Below are positions 29,235 through 37,919 of a stretch of DNA of 40,165 nt, piece by piece. How positions within the stretch are numbered: the first letter of the stretch is position 1; the number at the start of each line of letters is the position of its first letter. The DNA comes from an uncultured Prevotella sp. GTDB taxonomy: Bacteria > Bacteroidota > Bacteroidia > Bacteroidales > Bacteroidaceae. The stretch lies in the NCBI GenBank assembly GCA_905235835.1, contig CAJONQ010000004.1, forward strand, positions 1-40,165. Reading direction: 5' to 3'. Both the position numbers and the translations under genes were made by a program. The notes below the pieces were generated by a model that saw only the letters and a list, made by a program, of their open reading frames with translations, was not told the DNA's origin and made no database searches.

Positions 29235-30600
29235 AGATATCAAAGCCGTTTATTTCGTAGGTGCCGGTGGCATCGGAATGAGTGCCATCGCCCGCTATTT
29301 CATCGGTCGTGGACTGGTGGCCGCTGGTTATGACAAGACACCCAGTGACCTCACCCGTCAGTTGGAGAAAGAGGGAATGCTGATACACTATGAGGAGAAT
29401 ATCAACGAGATTCCCGAGGCTTGTCTGCAACCGGCTTCCTGTCTCGTCATCTACACCCCAGCTATCCCTGAAGAGCATCAGGAGCTGCAGTATTTCCGAC
29501 AGAATGGTTTTGAGATTCAGAAACGAGCACAGGTGTTAGGCACCCTGACCCGTCAGCATAAGGGACTCTGTGTCGCTGGTACCCATGGTAAGACGACAAC
29601 CTCTACGATGTGTGCCCATATCATGCACCTGAGTCATCTCGACTGCAACGCCTTCTTGGGAGGTATCTCCAAGAACTATAGTACGAACTATATCCTCTCC
29701 GACTCTGACTATGTGGTGATCGAGGCGGATGAGTTTGACCGCTCCTTCCACTGGCTGCGCCCCTGGATGACTGTCATTACGGCGACAGACCCCGACCATC
29801 TGGATATCTATGGCACGAAAGAGGCTTATCTGGAGAGTTTCCGTCATTATACGGAGCTTATCCAACTGGGGGGTGCCCTGATCATCCATCGTGACTTGGA
29901 GATGAAGGAGAACCTACAGGCTGGTGTCAAACGATACGACTATGCGCTCCATGAGGGCGACTTCCATGCGGAGAATATCCGTATCGAGGATGGTGAGATA
30001 TCCTTCGACTTCATCTCTCCTATCGAGATCGTGAAGGGTATAGAACTGGGACAACCCGTTCCCATCAATATCGAGAACGGTATCGCTGCCATGGCAATGG
30101 CACAGCTTGCCGGCTGCACTGCCGACGAGTTGCGTCAGGGCATGAAGACCTTCGGAGGTGTCGACCGTCGTTTCGACTTCAAGTTGAAGAACGACAAGAT
30201 CGTGTTCCTCAGCGACTATGCCCACCACCCCAAGGAGATCTACCAGAGTGCCAAGAGTATTCGTGAGCTTTATCGCCATCGTAAGATCACGGCAATCTTC
30301 CAGCCTCACCTGTATACCCGCACTCGTGACTTCTACAAAGACTTCGCGGAGGCACTGAGTCAACTCGACGAGGTGATCCTCACAGAGATATACCCAGCCC
30401 GTGAGCTTCCCATCGAGGGAGTGACCTCCGAACTGATTTATAACAACCTGCGCCCAGGTATTGAGAAACAGATCATCCATAAGGATGATGTCCTCCAACT
30501 GGTGAAGGAGCGCGACTTTGACGTACTTATCGTATTAGGAGCTGGCGACCTCGACAATCAGGTACCGCAAATCACAGAAATATTAAAGAACAAGCAATAG
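29224..30600 (+). CDS. murC: UDP-MurNAc:L-alanine ligase
   Basis: VGAGGIGMSAIARYF, VAGTHGKTTTSTM, EADEFDRSFHWLRP, DYAHHPKEI. Confidence 0.96.
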   Translation: MEIKDIKAVYFVGAGGIGMSAIARYFIGRGLVAAGYDKTPSDLTRQLEKEGMLIHYEENINEIPEACLQPASCLVIYTPAIPEEHQELQYFRQNGFEIQKRAQVLGTLTRQHKGLCVAGTHGKTTTSTMCAHIMHLSHLDCNAFLGGISKNYSTNYILSDSDYVVIEADEFDRSFHWLRPWMTVITATDPDHLDIYGTKEAYLESFRHYTELIQLGGALIIHRDLEMKENLQAGVKRYDYALHEGDFHAENIRIEDGEISFDFISPIEIVKGIELGQPVPINIENGIAAMAMAQLAGCTADELRQGMKTFGGVDRRFDFKLKNDKIVFLSDYAHHPKEIYQSAKSIRELYRHRKITAIFQPHLYTRTRDFYKDFAEALSQLDEVILTEIYPARELPIEGVTSELIYNNLRPGIEKQIIHKDDVLQLVKERDFDVLIVLGAGDLDNQVPQITEILKNKQ

Positions 30601-30604
30601 GCCA

Positions 30605-31354
30605 ATGACCCTCAACTGGAAGAAATCGATATTCATCCTGATAGACATCATCCTTGCCGTCTATCTGCTCCTTGCCATCACGGCACTCAACCAGCCTGAT
30701 GACCAGAAGTCGGTATGCACACAGGTGGATATCCATATCGAGGATGGGAATGTTGAGGGATTCCTCGGAGACATGGAGATCAAGGAGCAGCTTCAACGGG
30801 CGAAGATCTATCCGCAAGGACAACCGATGAAGCAGATTAACGTCCGTAAGATAGAGGAGACGATTCGACAGAACCCCTTCGTCGAGACGGCAGAGTGCTT
30901 CAAGACACAAGGTGGACATGTGAAGGTGATCCTCACCCAGCGTCTCCCCGTCGTACGTGTCAAGGCAGACAATGGGGACGACTATTATGTGGACATGCAT
31001 GGTGAGATCATGCCTAACACCCGTTATACCAGCGACTTGGTGATTGCCACAGGACATATCAATCGTCCTTATGCCCAGAAGAAACTGGCTTATCTTGGCA
31101 ATTTCGTCACCACGAACCCGTTCTGGCACTCTCAGGTGGAGCAGCTCAACGTCCTTGAGGACGGCACGGTGGAGATGGTACCTCGCATTGGCGACCATAT
31201 CGTCTATCTGGGCAGTATCTCCAATATCCCCCAGAAGTTCGACCGTCTGGAGAAATTCTACCGTTACGGACTGAGTGTGGCAGGCTGGAACAAATACTCC
31301 TATATCAATATGGAGTTCGACAACCAGATTATCTGTAAGAAGAGAAGAAAATAA
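30605..31354 (+). CDS. ftsQ: cell division protein FtsQ
   Basis: Single N-terminal TM then POTRA-like region; position between murC and ftsA. Confidence 0.85.
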   Translation: MTLNWKKSIFILIDIILAVYLLLAITALNQPDDQKSVCTQVDIHIEDGNVEGFLGDMEIKEQLQRAKIYPQGQPMKQINVRKIEETIRQNPFVETAECFKTQGGHVKVILTQRLPVVRVKADNGDDYYVDMHGEIMPNTRYTSDLVIATGHINRPYAQKKLAYLGNFVTTNPFWHSQVEQLNVLEDGTVEMVPRIGDHIVYLGSISNIPQKFDRLEKFYRYGLSVAGWNKYSYINMEFDNQIICKKRRK

Positions 31355-31377
31355 GGAATAAAAATATAGAAATAAAG

Positions 31378-32829
31378 ATGCCAAAAGAATTTATCGTTGC
31401 TATCGAACTGGGGTCATCCAAGATGACAGGTATCGCAGGAAAGAAGAACCTTGACGGCAGTATCCAGGTACTCGCCGTGGTAAAGGAGGAGTCCTCCTCA
31501 TTCATCCGTAAGGGTTATGTGTACAACATCGACAAGACCGCTCAGTGTCTGGCGACTATCGTCAGCAAACTGGAGAAACAGCTCAAGACATCCATCACAC
31601 AGGTATATGTCGGAGTCGGTGGTCAGTCAATACGCTCTGTTCGTAATGTCATCTCCAAAGAATTACCTGTTGACACGGTAGTCACTCAGGACATGGTCAT
31701 TGAACTGATGGACGCCAACCGTAACATGAAATACCCCGATCAGGAGATTCTCGACGCCGCTGTCCAGGAATACAAGGTCGACTCCCAGTATCAGCTGGAC
31801 CCAGTAGGTATCCAGTGCAACCATATCGAGGGTAACTTCCTGAACATTCTGCAGCGTAAGGCATTCTATAAGAACCTCAACATGTGTTTTGAGGCTGCCA
31901 ACATCAATGTGGCAGAGATGTATCTCGCACCGCTGGCACTCGCTGACAGCGTGCTCACCGAGACAGAGAAACGCTCTGGATGTGCCTTGATAGACTTAGG
32001 TGCCGACACGACGACGGTCAGCGTGTACTCCAAGAACGTGCTGCGCCACCTCGCTGTCATCCCTCTGGGAGGTAACAACATCACCAAGGATATCGCTTCC
32101 TTGCAGATGGAGGAGCGTGACGCTGAGAAGATGAAAATCAAATATGCGTCAGCCTATACCGACAATAACGATATCGACAACAACCTGAAATACCCTATCG
32201 ACCAAGACCGTCAGGTGGAGAGCCGTAAGTTCGTGGAGATCGTAGAGGGTCGTCTGGAGGAGATCATTGCCAACGCATGGTGTCAGGTTCCCGAGGAGTT
32301 GTGCGACAAACTGCTGGGTGGTATCATCCTCACGGGTGGTGGCTCCAACATGAAAATGATAGAGAAGGCTTTCGCCAACTATACCCATATCGAGAAGATC
32401 CGTACGGCGAAGTTCGTCACACAGACCATCGTATCGAACCTGCCCGACATCACGGCAAAGAACGGACAGATGAACACGGTCTTAGGACTCCTTGCCAAGG
32501 GAGACATCAACTGTGCCGGACAGGAGATAGACCCCAATGGCGACCTTTTCAGACAGCCCCAGCAACAGCCTGCAGAGAACATCCTCGACCAGCGCAAGGC
32601 TCGTCAGGCTGTGGAGACCCCCGCTGGTGTCGTCCGTACCCGTGAGGAGGTGCTCCGTGCCGAGGAGGAGGCTCGTCAGAAGAAAGAGGACGAAGAGCGT
32701 ATAGCTCGTGAGAAAGCTGAGGAGGAAGCCCGTCTGGAGGCAGAGCGTCGCAAGGAGAACAGTGCGTTCACCAAGATGGGACGCTGGCTGAAGAAGTTCG
32801 GACAAGAGATTATCAAGGAAGAAGATTAA
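31378..32829 (+). CDS. ftsA: cell division protein FtsA
   Basis: VAIELGSSKMTGIAG, LIDLGADTTTVSVY, GGIILTGGGSNM; C-terminal amphipathic KMGRWLKKFGQEIIKEED. Confidence 0.95.
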   Translation: MPKEFIVAIELGSSKMTGIAGKKNLDGSIQVLAVVKEESSSFIRKGYVYNIDKTAQCLATIVSKLEKQLKTSITQVYVGVGGQSIRSVRNVISKELPVDTVVTQDMVIELMDANRNMKYPDQEILDAAVQEYKVDSQYQLDPVGIQCNHIEGNFLNILQRKAFYKNLNMCFEAANINVAEMYLAPLALADSVLTETEKRSGCALIDLGADTTTVSVYSKNVLRHLAVIPLGGNNITKDIASLQMEERDAEKMKIKYASAYTDNNDIDNNLKYPIDQDRQVESRKFVEIVEGRLEEIIANAWCQVPEELCDKLLGGIILTGGGSNMKMIEKAFANYTHIEKIRTAKFVTQTIVSNLPDITAKNGQMNTVLGLLAKGDINCAGQEIDPNGDLFRQPQQQPAENILDQRKARQAVETPAGVVRTREEVLRAEEEARQKKEDEERIAREKAEEEARLEAERRKENSAFTKMGRWLKKFGQEIIKEED

Positions 32830-32845
32830 CGAAAAAAGAAATAAT

Positions 32846-34156
32846 ATGGACAATTTACTGGATTTCGGTGCACCCGAAAAGGAGAACAGCATCATCAAGG
32901 TGATTGGTGTTGGCGGTGGTGGCGGTAATGCCGTCAACCACATGTATCGTGAGGGCATTCACGATGTGACCTTCGTGCTCTGTAATACCGATAACCAAGC
33001 ACTCAACGACTCCCCTGTCCCCGTTCATCTGCAACTGGGTAAGGAAGGACTGGGCGCCGGTAATAAGCCTGAACGTGCACGTGCTGCCGCCGAGGAGAGC
33101 CTTGAGGATATCAAGGCGATGCTGAGTGACGGTACCCGCATGACGTTCATCACTGCCGGTATGGGTGGTGGTACGGGCACTGGTGCCGCTCCTGTCATCG
33201 CCCGTGTCTCCAAGGAGATGGGCATCCTGACAGTAGGTATCGTCACCATCCCCTTCCGTTTCGAGGGTGACCGCAAGATAGACCAGGCACTGGATGGTGT
33301 CGAGGAGATGTCGAAGCATGTCGATGCTCTGCTGGTCATCAATAACGAGCGTTTACGTGAGATATACCCTGAGCTGTCGGTGCTCGACGCCTTCGGGAAG
33401 GCTGATGACACCCTGTCGGTGGCTGCTAAGTCTATCGCGGAGATCATCACCGTCCACGGACTCATCAACCTCGACTTCAACGATGTGAAGACGGTGCTGA
33501 AGGATGGCGGTGTCGCCATCATGTCAACAGGTTATGGCGAGGGTGAGGGTCGTGTGCGCAAAGCCATTGACGACGCCCTTAACTCCCCGTTGCTCAACGA
33601 CAATGACGTGTTCAACTCAAAGAAAATCCTGCTCAGCATCTCGTTTGCGGGCAATAAGGATGGCAAGGACTCCCTCATGATGGAGGAGATGAACGATATC
33701 AACGAGTTCATGGCGAAGTTCGGCGACTTCGAGATCAAGTGGGGACTCGCCACCGACCCCGAGTTAGGAAAGAAGGTGAAGGTGACCATCCTCGCTACTG
33801 GCTTCGGCATCGAGAATGTCGACGGTATGAACGGACACCTGAAGCGCCACACCCAAGAGGAGGCCACCCGTCTTGCGGAACAGCAGGAGCGTGAGGCAGA
33901 GCGTCAGGACCGTCGTAATCGCTACTATGGCAACGAGGGCAGCACGAAGCGTTACAAGCGCCGTCCGCATGTCTATGTGTTCCGTCCCGACGACCTCGAC
34001 AACGACGATGTCATCTCTGCCGTAGAGCAGACACCGACATATAAACGCACGAAGGAGATACTGGACAGTATCTACCATCAGGCAAGTGGTGACGAGCCGC
34101 TACAGACGGAAGAGCCCCCACAGGAGCCTGTACAGGGAACCATCGTTTTCTCATAA
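32846..34156 (+). CDS. ftsZ: tubulin-like GTPase FtsZ
   Basis: IKVIGVGGGGGNAVNHM, AGMGGGTGTGAAPVIA tubulin signature, NLDFNDVKTVLKDGG. Confidence 0.97.
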   Translation: MDNLLDFGAPEKENSIIKVIGVGGGGGNAVNHMYREGIHDVTFVLCNTDNQALNDSPVPVHLQLGKEGLGAGNKPERARAAAEESLEDIKAMLSDGTRMTFITAGMGGGTGTGAAPVIARVSKEMGILTVGIVTIPFRFEGDRKIDQALDGVEEMSKHVDALLVINNERLREIYPELSVLDAFGKADDTLSVAAKSIAEIITVHGLINLDFNDVKTVLKDGGVAIMSTGYGEGEGRVRKAIDDALNSPLLNDNDVFNSKKILLSISFAGNKDGKDSLMMEEMNDINEFMAKFGDFEIKWGLATDPELGKKVKVTILATGFGIENVDGMNGHLKRHTQEEATRLAEQQEREAERQDRRNRYYGNEGSTKRYKRRPHVYVFRPDDLDNDDVISAVEQTPTYKRTKEILDSIYHQASGDEPLQTEEPPQEPVQGTIVFS

Positions 34157-34182
34157 GAATACAAACAACATCATCCACATAA

Positions 34183-34917
34183 TTATCCACCATCCCACAA
34201 TTTTTCAAGCACTGCCAGACTTTTCAATTCATGAAAGTCTGGCAGATGTGATTTATAATACCTCATCAGCACCTCTAAGATACGCTGACGGTCCGTCCGT
34301 GAAAGTCGGAACAGGTGCATCGTGGGGAAGTCCATGCGCATCAGCAACAGCACCAGTTGCGCTTCCACAGGAGGCAGGAAGTCGGGATGCATGGGCACGG
34401 TGACAGAGAAACGACCCTCCCGCAAGTCGAAGACAACATCAGAGATTCCCTCTGTCTCCATATTCGGATAAAATCCCAGGAAACGGGAGAGACGCATGAG
34501 GAACGTCAGATGGAAATTCGCAAACCCCTCCTCTGCGGCATCCAGCCACTGCATGGAGTCAGCGATATAGTCGAAGAGGGGTTCGTTACGCTGCTCAGAA
34601 CGCAGTGCGTAATACAGGAACTCAGCCACGAACAAAGTGATGGCAAGTTTCTCGGCTGATAACGGGAGCGTGGTGTATGGCACCAGCAGACGGGCGTCAG
34701 TGAGCTGTTGCAGCTGCACCCTCTGTCGCATGTCGAAGGTGATCTCCAACAACGTCATCGGCTGGAAATACTGCTTCTTCAACGACCCCCTCCCCGTCTT
34801 GGACATCGTCATCACGAAGGAGAGCCTACCCTGTTGCCTCGTGAACATCTCCACGATCATTTTACGCTCCCCATACTTCAAGGTATGCAGTACGATGGCT
34901 TCTGTCTTGACAATCAT
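34183..34917 (-). CDS. recO: DNA repair protein RecO
   Basis: MIVKTEAIVLHTLKYGERKMIVEMFTRQQGRLSFV OB-fold N-terminus; likely start 34917, not the ORF-track 34965. Confidence 0.88.
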   Translation of the reverse strand: MIVKTEAIVLHTLKYGERKMIVEMFTRQQGRLSFVMTMSKTGRGSLKKQYFQPMTLLEITFDMRQRVQLQQLTDARLLVPYTTLPLSAEKLAITLFVAEFLYYALRSEQRNEPLFDYIADSMQWLDAAEEGFANFHLTFLMRLSRFLGFYPNMETEGISDVVFDLREGRFSVTVPMHPDFLPPVEAQLVLLLMRMDFPTMHLFRLSRTDRQRILEVLMRYYKSHLPDFHELKSLAVLEKLWDGG

Positions 34918-34972
34918 GAGGGCGAAATTACATAAAAAATCGGGAAAAAGAGCATTTTTCAGCAAGAAAATT

Positions 34973-35002
34973 TTGTCAGACCGAAAAAATGCAGTACCTT
35001 TG
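34973..35002 (+). promoter_or_regulatory. promoter of tRNA-Glu
   Basis: TTG(34973-34975)-N19-TACCTTTG(34995-35002), full match to the Bacteroidota consensus. Confidence 0.7.
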
Positions 35003-35022
35003 CACCCGCAAAAAATGGCGAT

Positions 35023-35097
35023 GGTCCCTTCGTCTATCGGTTAGGACGAGAGATTTTCATTCTCTAAAGAGGAGTTCGACTCTCCTAGGGACTACCA
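35023..35097 (+). tRNA. tRNA-Glu (anticodon TTC), CCA encoded
   Basis: GGTCCCT...AGGGACT acceptor pairs, anticodon stem AGAGA/TCTCT around TTTTCAT, T arm GGAGTTCGACTCTCC, 3' ACCA. Confidence 0.96.
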
Positions 35098-35124
35098 TTA
35101 AATCCGTCATCTGCACAGCCAAGT

Positions 35125-35195
35125 GCTACCCATACAGGGGATACGGTGGCGGAGGGTGGCAACACCCGCCCAGGGCAGTCCGCAAGAGACGTAAG
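35125..35195 (+). promoter_or_regulatory. candidate structured leader between tRNA-Glu and rpsT
   Basis: CCC-ATACA-GGG hairpin, then GGC..GGGTG-GCAA-CACCC-GCC hairpin with GNRA tetraloop (35148-35170), then GTC-CGCAAGA-GAC. Confidence 0.45.
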
Positions 35196-35238
35196 ACCCA
35201 TAAGCTTTATATTAACATTTTTAAAAAAACAGAAAAAA

Positions 35239-35490
35239 ATGGCAAATCACAAGTCATCCCTGAAGAGAATTCGTCAGGACAAGGTTAAGCAGGAGCATAA
35301 CCACTATTACGCAAAGACCATGCGCAACGCCGTTCGTAAACTGCGTGCCATGACCAACAAGGAAGAGGCAGAGAAGCTCTATCCCAGTGTACAGAAGATG
35401 CTGGATAAGTTGGCAAAGAACAACATCATCCACAAGAACAAGGCTGCAAATATCAAGTCAAGTCTCTCTGCACACATCAATCAGCTGTAA
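35239..35490 (+). CDS. rpsT: 30S ribosomal protein S20
   Basis: [36 protein letters not shown]...[20 protein letters not shown]; true start 35239. Confidence 0.95.
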   Translation: MANHKSSLKRIRQDKVKQEHNHYYAKTMRNAVRKLRAMTNKEEAEKLYPSVQKMLDKLAKNNIIHKNKAANIKSSLSAHINQL

Positions 35491-35513
35491 TAATAGCAAA
35501 AAAAGAATAAAAA

Positions 35514-35547
35514 GGTCAGATAAACTTTGTTTATCTGGCTTTTTTTG
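35514..35547 (+). terminator. Rho-independent terminator of rpsT
   Basis: CAGATAAAC(35517-35525)-TTT-GTTTATCTG(35529-35537) followed by a T-tract. Confidence 0.85.
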
Positions 35548-35557
35548 TGTAATTTTG
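35527..35557 (+). promoter_or_regulatory. gyrB promoter
   Basis: TTG(35527-35529)-N20-TAATTTTG(35550-35557). Confidence 0.65.
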
Positions 35558-35583
35558 TACCCATTAAGTACGATTAAAAAACA

Positions 35584-37557
35584 ATGGCAGAAGAACTGAA
35601 CAAAGAAAGCAATTATTCCGCGAGTAATATTCAGGTGCTCGAGGGTTTAGAGGCAGTGCGTAAACGCCCTGCCATGTATATCGGTGATATCAGTGAGAAG
35701 GGGTTGCACCATTTGGTGAACGAGACCGTCGACAACTCTATCGACGAGGCGATGGCAGGCTACTGCACCCATATCGAGGTCACCATCAACGAAGACAACT
35801 CCATCACCGTGTTAGACAACGGACGTGGTATCCCTGTCGACGAGCACGAGAAGATGCATAAGTCGGCACTCGAGGTCGTGATGACCGTCCTCCATGCCGG
35901 TGGTAAGTTCGACAAAGGCTCCTACAAGGTCAGCGGTGGACTCCATGGTGTCGGTGTCAGCTGTGTCAACGCCCTCTCCACCCACATGCTCTCCCAGGTA
36001 TACCGTAACGGACATATCTACCAGCAGGAATACGAGAAGGGAAAGCCCCTCTACGACGTGAAGATCGTAGGTGACACCGACAAGACCGGTACACGCCAGC
36101 AGTTCTGGCCCGACGCCACCATCTTCACCACGACGGAATACAAATACGACATCATTGCCCGCCGCATGCGTGAGCTCGCCTACCTGAATGCAGGCATCAC
36201 CATCACGCTCACCGACCTCCGTCCTGACGAGGAGGGCAACCTGCGCCAGCCAGAGGTCTTCCATGCCAAGGAGGGACTGAAGGAGTTCGTTCGTTATGTC
36301 GACCGTCACCGCACCCACCTCTTCGACGATGTCATCTACCTGAAGACCGAGAAGCAGGGTGTGCCCATCGAGGTCGCTGTGATGTACAATACCGACTATA
36401 GTGAGAATATCCACTCCTACGTGAATAATATCAACACCATCGAGGGAGGTACCCACCTCACGGGTTTCCGCATGGCACTCACCCGTACACTGAAGGCGTA
36501 TGCCGATGCCGACCCACAGATCTCCAAGCAGATCGAGAAGGCGAAGATAGAGATTGCCGGTGAGGACTTCCGTGAGGGACTCTCCGCTGTCATCTCCATC
36601 AAGGTGGCAGAGCCCCAGTTCGAGGGACAGACCAAGACGAAGCTCGGCAACTCCGAGGTCACCGGTGCCGTCCAGCAGGCTGTCGGTGAGGCTTTGAGCA
36701 ACTATCTGGAGGAACACCCGAAGGAGGCTAAGCTCATCTGCGACAAGGTGGTCCTTGCCGCCACCGCACGTATCGCTGCCCGTAAGGCACGTGAGAGTGT
36801 ACAGCGTAAGAACCCGATGACAGGTGGCGGACTTCCCGGTAAGCTCGCTGACTGCTCCAATAAAGACCCGAAAGACTGTGAGATATTCCTCGTCGAGGGT
36901 GACTCTGCCGGTGGTTCTGCTAAGCAGGGGCGTGACCGTCACTTCCAGGCGATCCTCCCCTTGCGTGGTAAAATCCTGAATGTGGAGAAAGTACAGTGGC
37001 ACCGTGTCTTCGAGGCTGAGTCCGTCATGAACATCATCCAGTCCATCGGTGTCCGCTTCGGTGTTGACGGCGAGGGCGACCGTGAGGCGAATATCGACAA
37101 GCTGCGTTACGACAAGATCATTATCATGACCGATGCCGATGTCGATGGCTCTCACATCGACACCCTGATCATGACCCTCTTCTATCGCTTCATGCCGCAG
37201 GTCATCCAAGGTGGTCACCTCTATATCGCCACCCCACCCCTCTACAAGTGTACCTACAAGAAATTCTCTGAGTATTGCTATACAGAGCAGCAGCGTCAGA
37301 ACTTCATCGACCGTTATGTCGACGGACGTGACGATGACAAAGCACTGCACACCCAGCGATACAAAGGTCTTGGTGAGATGAACCCCGAGCAGCTGTGGGA
37401 GACCACCATGAACCCCGAGAACCGTCTGTTGAAGCAAGTCACCATCGAGAATGCCGCCCAGGCTGACGAGATATTCTCCATGCTGATGGGAGATGACGTA
37501 GAGCCCCGTCGTGAGTTCATCGAGCAGAATGCGACCTACGCCAATATCGACGCATAA
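35584..37557 (+). CDS. gyrB: DNA gyrase subunit B
   Basis: RKRPAMYIGDISEKGLHHLVNETVDNSIDEAMAGYC, EGDSAGGSAKQGRDRHFQAILPLRGKILNVEK, MTDADVDGSHI, QRYKGLGEMNPEQLWETTMNPENR. Confidence 0.97.
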   Translation: MAEELNKESNYSASNIQVLEGLEAVRKRPAMYIGDISEKGLHHLVNETVDNSIDEAMAGYCTHIEVTINEDNSITVLDNGRGIPVDEHEKMHKSALEVVMTVLHAGGKFDKGSYKVSGGLHGVGVSCVNALSTHMLSQVYRNGHIYQQEYEKGKPLYDVKIVGDTDKTGTRQQFWPDATIFTTTEYKYDIIARRMRELAYLNAGITITLTDLRPDEEGNLRQPEVFHAKEGLKEFVRYVDRHRTHLFDDVIYLKTEKQGVPIEVAVMYNTDYSENIHSYVNNINTIEGGTHLTGFRMALTRTLKAYADADPQISKQIEKAKIEIAGEDFREGLSAVISIKVAEPQFEGQTKTKLGNSEVTGAVQQAVGEALSNYLEEHPKEAKLICDKVVLAATARIAARKARESVQRKNPMTGGGLPGKLADCSNKDPKDCEIFLVEGDSAGGSAKQGRDRHFQAILPLRGKILNVEKVQWHRVFEAESVMNIIQSIGVRFGVDGEGDREANIDKLRYDKIIIMTDADVDGSHIDTLIMTLFYRFMPQVIQGGHLYIATPPLYKCTYKKFSEYCYTEQQRQNFIDRYVDGRDDDKALHTQRYKGLGEMNPEQLWETTMNPENRLLKQVTIENAAQADEIFSMLMGDDVEPRREFIEQNATYANIDA

Positions 37558-37629
37558 AAACACTTTTATCATAGAATTTTAACATTCAAGATCTAGATTT
37601 CAAAACTTTATAATTATTGTTTATAGGCC

Positions 37630-37664
37630 CCCCTGCTAATCGTGAGATTCGCAGGGGTTTTTGT
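37630..37664 (+). terminator. Rho-independent terminator of gyrB
   Basis: CCCCTGCTAATC(37630-37641)-GTGA-GATTCGCAGGGG(37646-37657), 12-bp stem with one mismatch and GNRA-type loop, then TTTTTTGTT. Confidence 0.9.
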
Positions 37665-37744
37665 TCTGTACTTTGATTAATTTCTGACTCATAGTCTTTG
37701 TGTGTGTTTAAAGGGTTAATGGGTTGTGCGCACTGTCGATGGAA

Positions 37745-37825
37745 TCAGTCGGTAACTGAGTGCCCTTCAGTCGGCAACTGAGTCGTGGTCAGTCGGTAAC
37801 CGAGTGCCCTTCAGTCGGTAACCGA
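37745..37825. repeat. four tandem 22-bp repeats with internal dyads (last unit partial)
   Basis: TCAGTCGGTAACTGAGTGCCCT (37745), TCAGTCGGCAACTGAGTCGTGG (37767), TCAGTCGGTAACCGAGTGCCCT (37789), TCAGTCGGTAACCGA (37811). Confidence 0.9.
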
Positions 37826-37845
37826 CTTTCATCCGATGACAACGG

Positions 37846-37876
37846 CAAAGGTACAACATTTTACATGTAATGTCAA
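37846..37876 (-). promoter_or_regulatory. leftward promoter driving transcription through the 22-bp repeats
   Basis: Minus-strand TTG (CAA 37874-37876)-N20-TACCTTTG (37846-37853); spacer contains ACATTTTACATGTAATGT dyad (37856-37873). Confidence 0.55.
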
Positions 37877-37919
37877 GGTTTTCCACCCCAAACGTGTACG
37901 AAAACGTGCACGGAAAAAC

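Noticed and set aside
29914-31384. Antisense ORFs of 194 and 270 aa opposite murC/ftsQ
   Set aside because: Same codon-bias artefact; overlap well-supported dcw genes.
35146-35238. N-terminal extension of the rpsT ORF
   Set aside because: S20 begins at [10 protein letters not shown] (35239); the upstream part is leader sequence with RNA-like hairpins.
35812-37572. 586-aa antisense ORF opposite gyrB
   Set aside because: Mirror of strongly biased gyrB codons; composition is Val/Leu/Asp/Thr-rich with no domain. gyrB motifs on the plus strand are unambiguous.
37745-37832. CRISPR-like array from the four 22-bp repeats
   Set aside because: Units are directly adjacent with no unique spacers, there are only four, and no cas genes are nearby.
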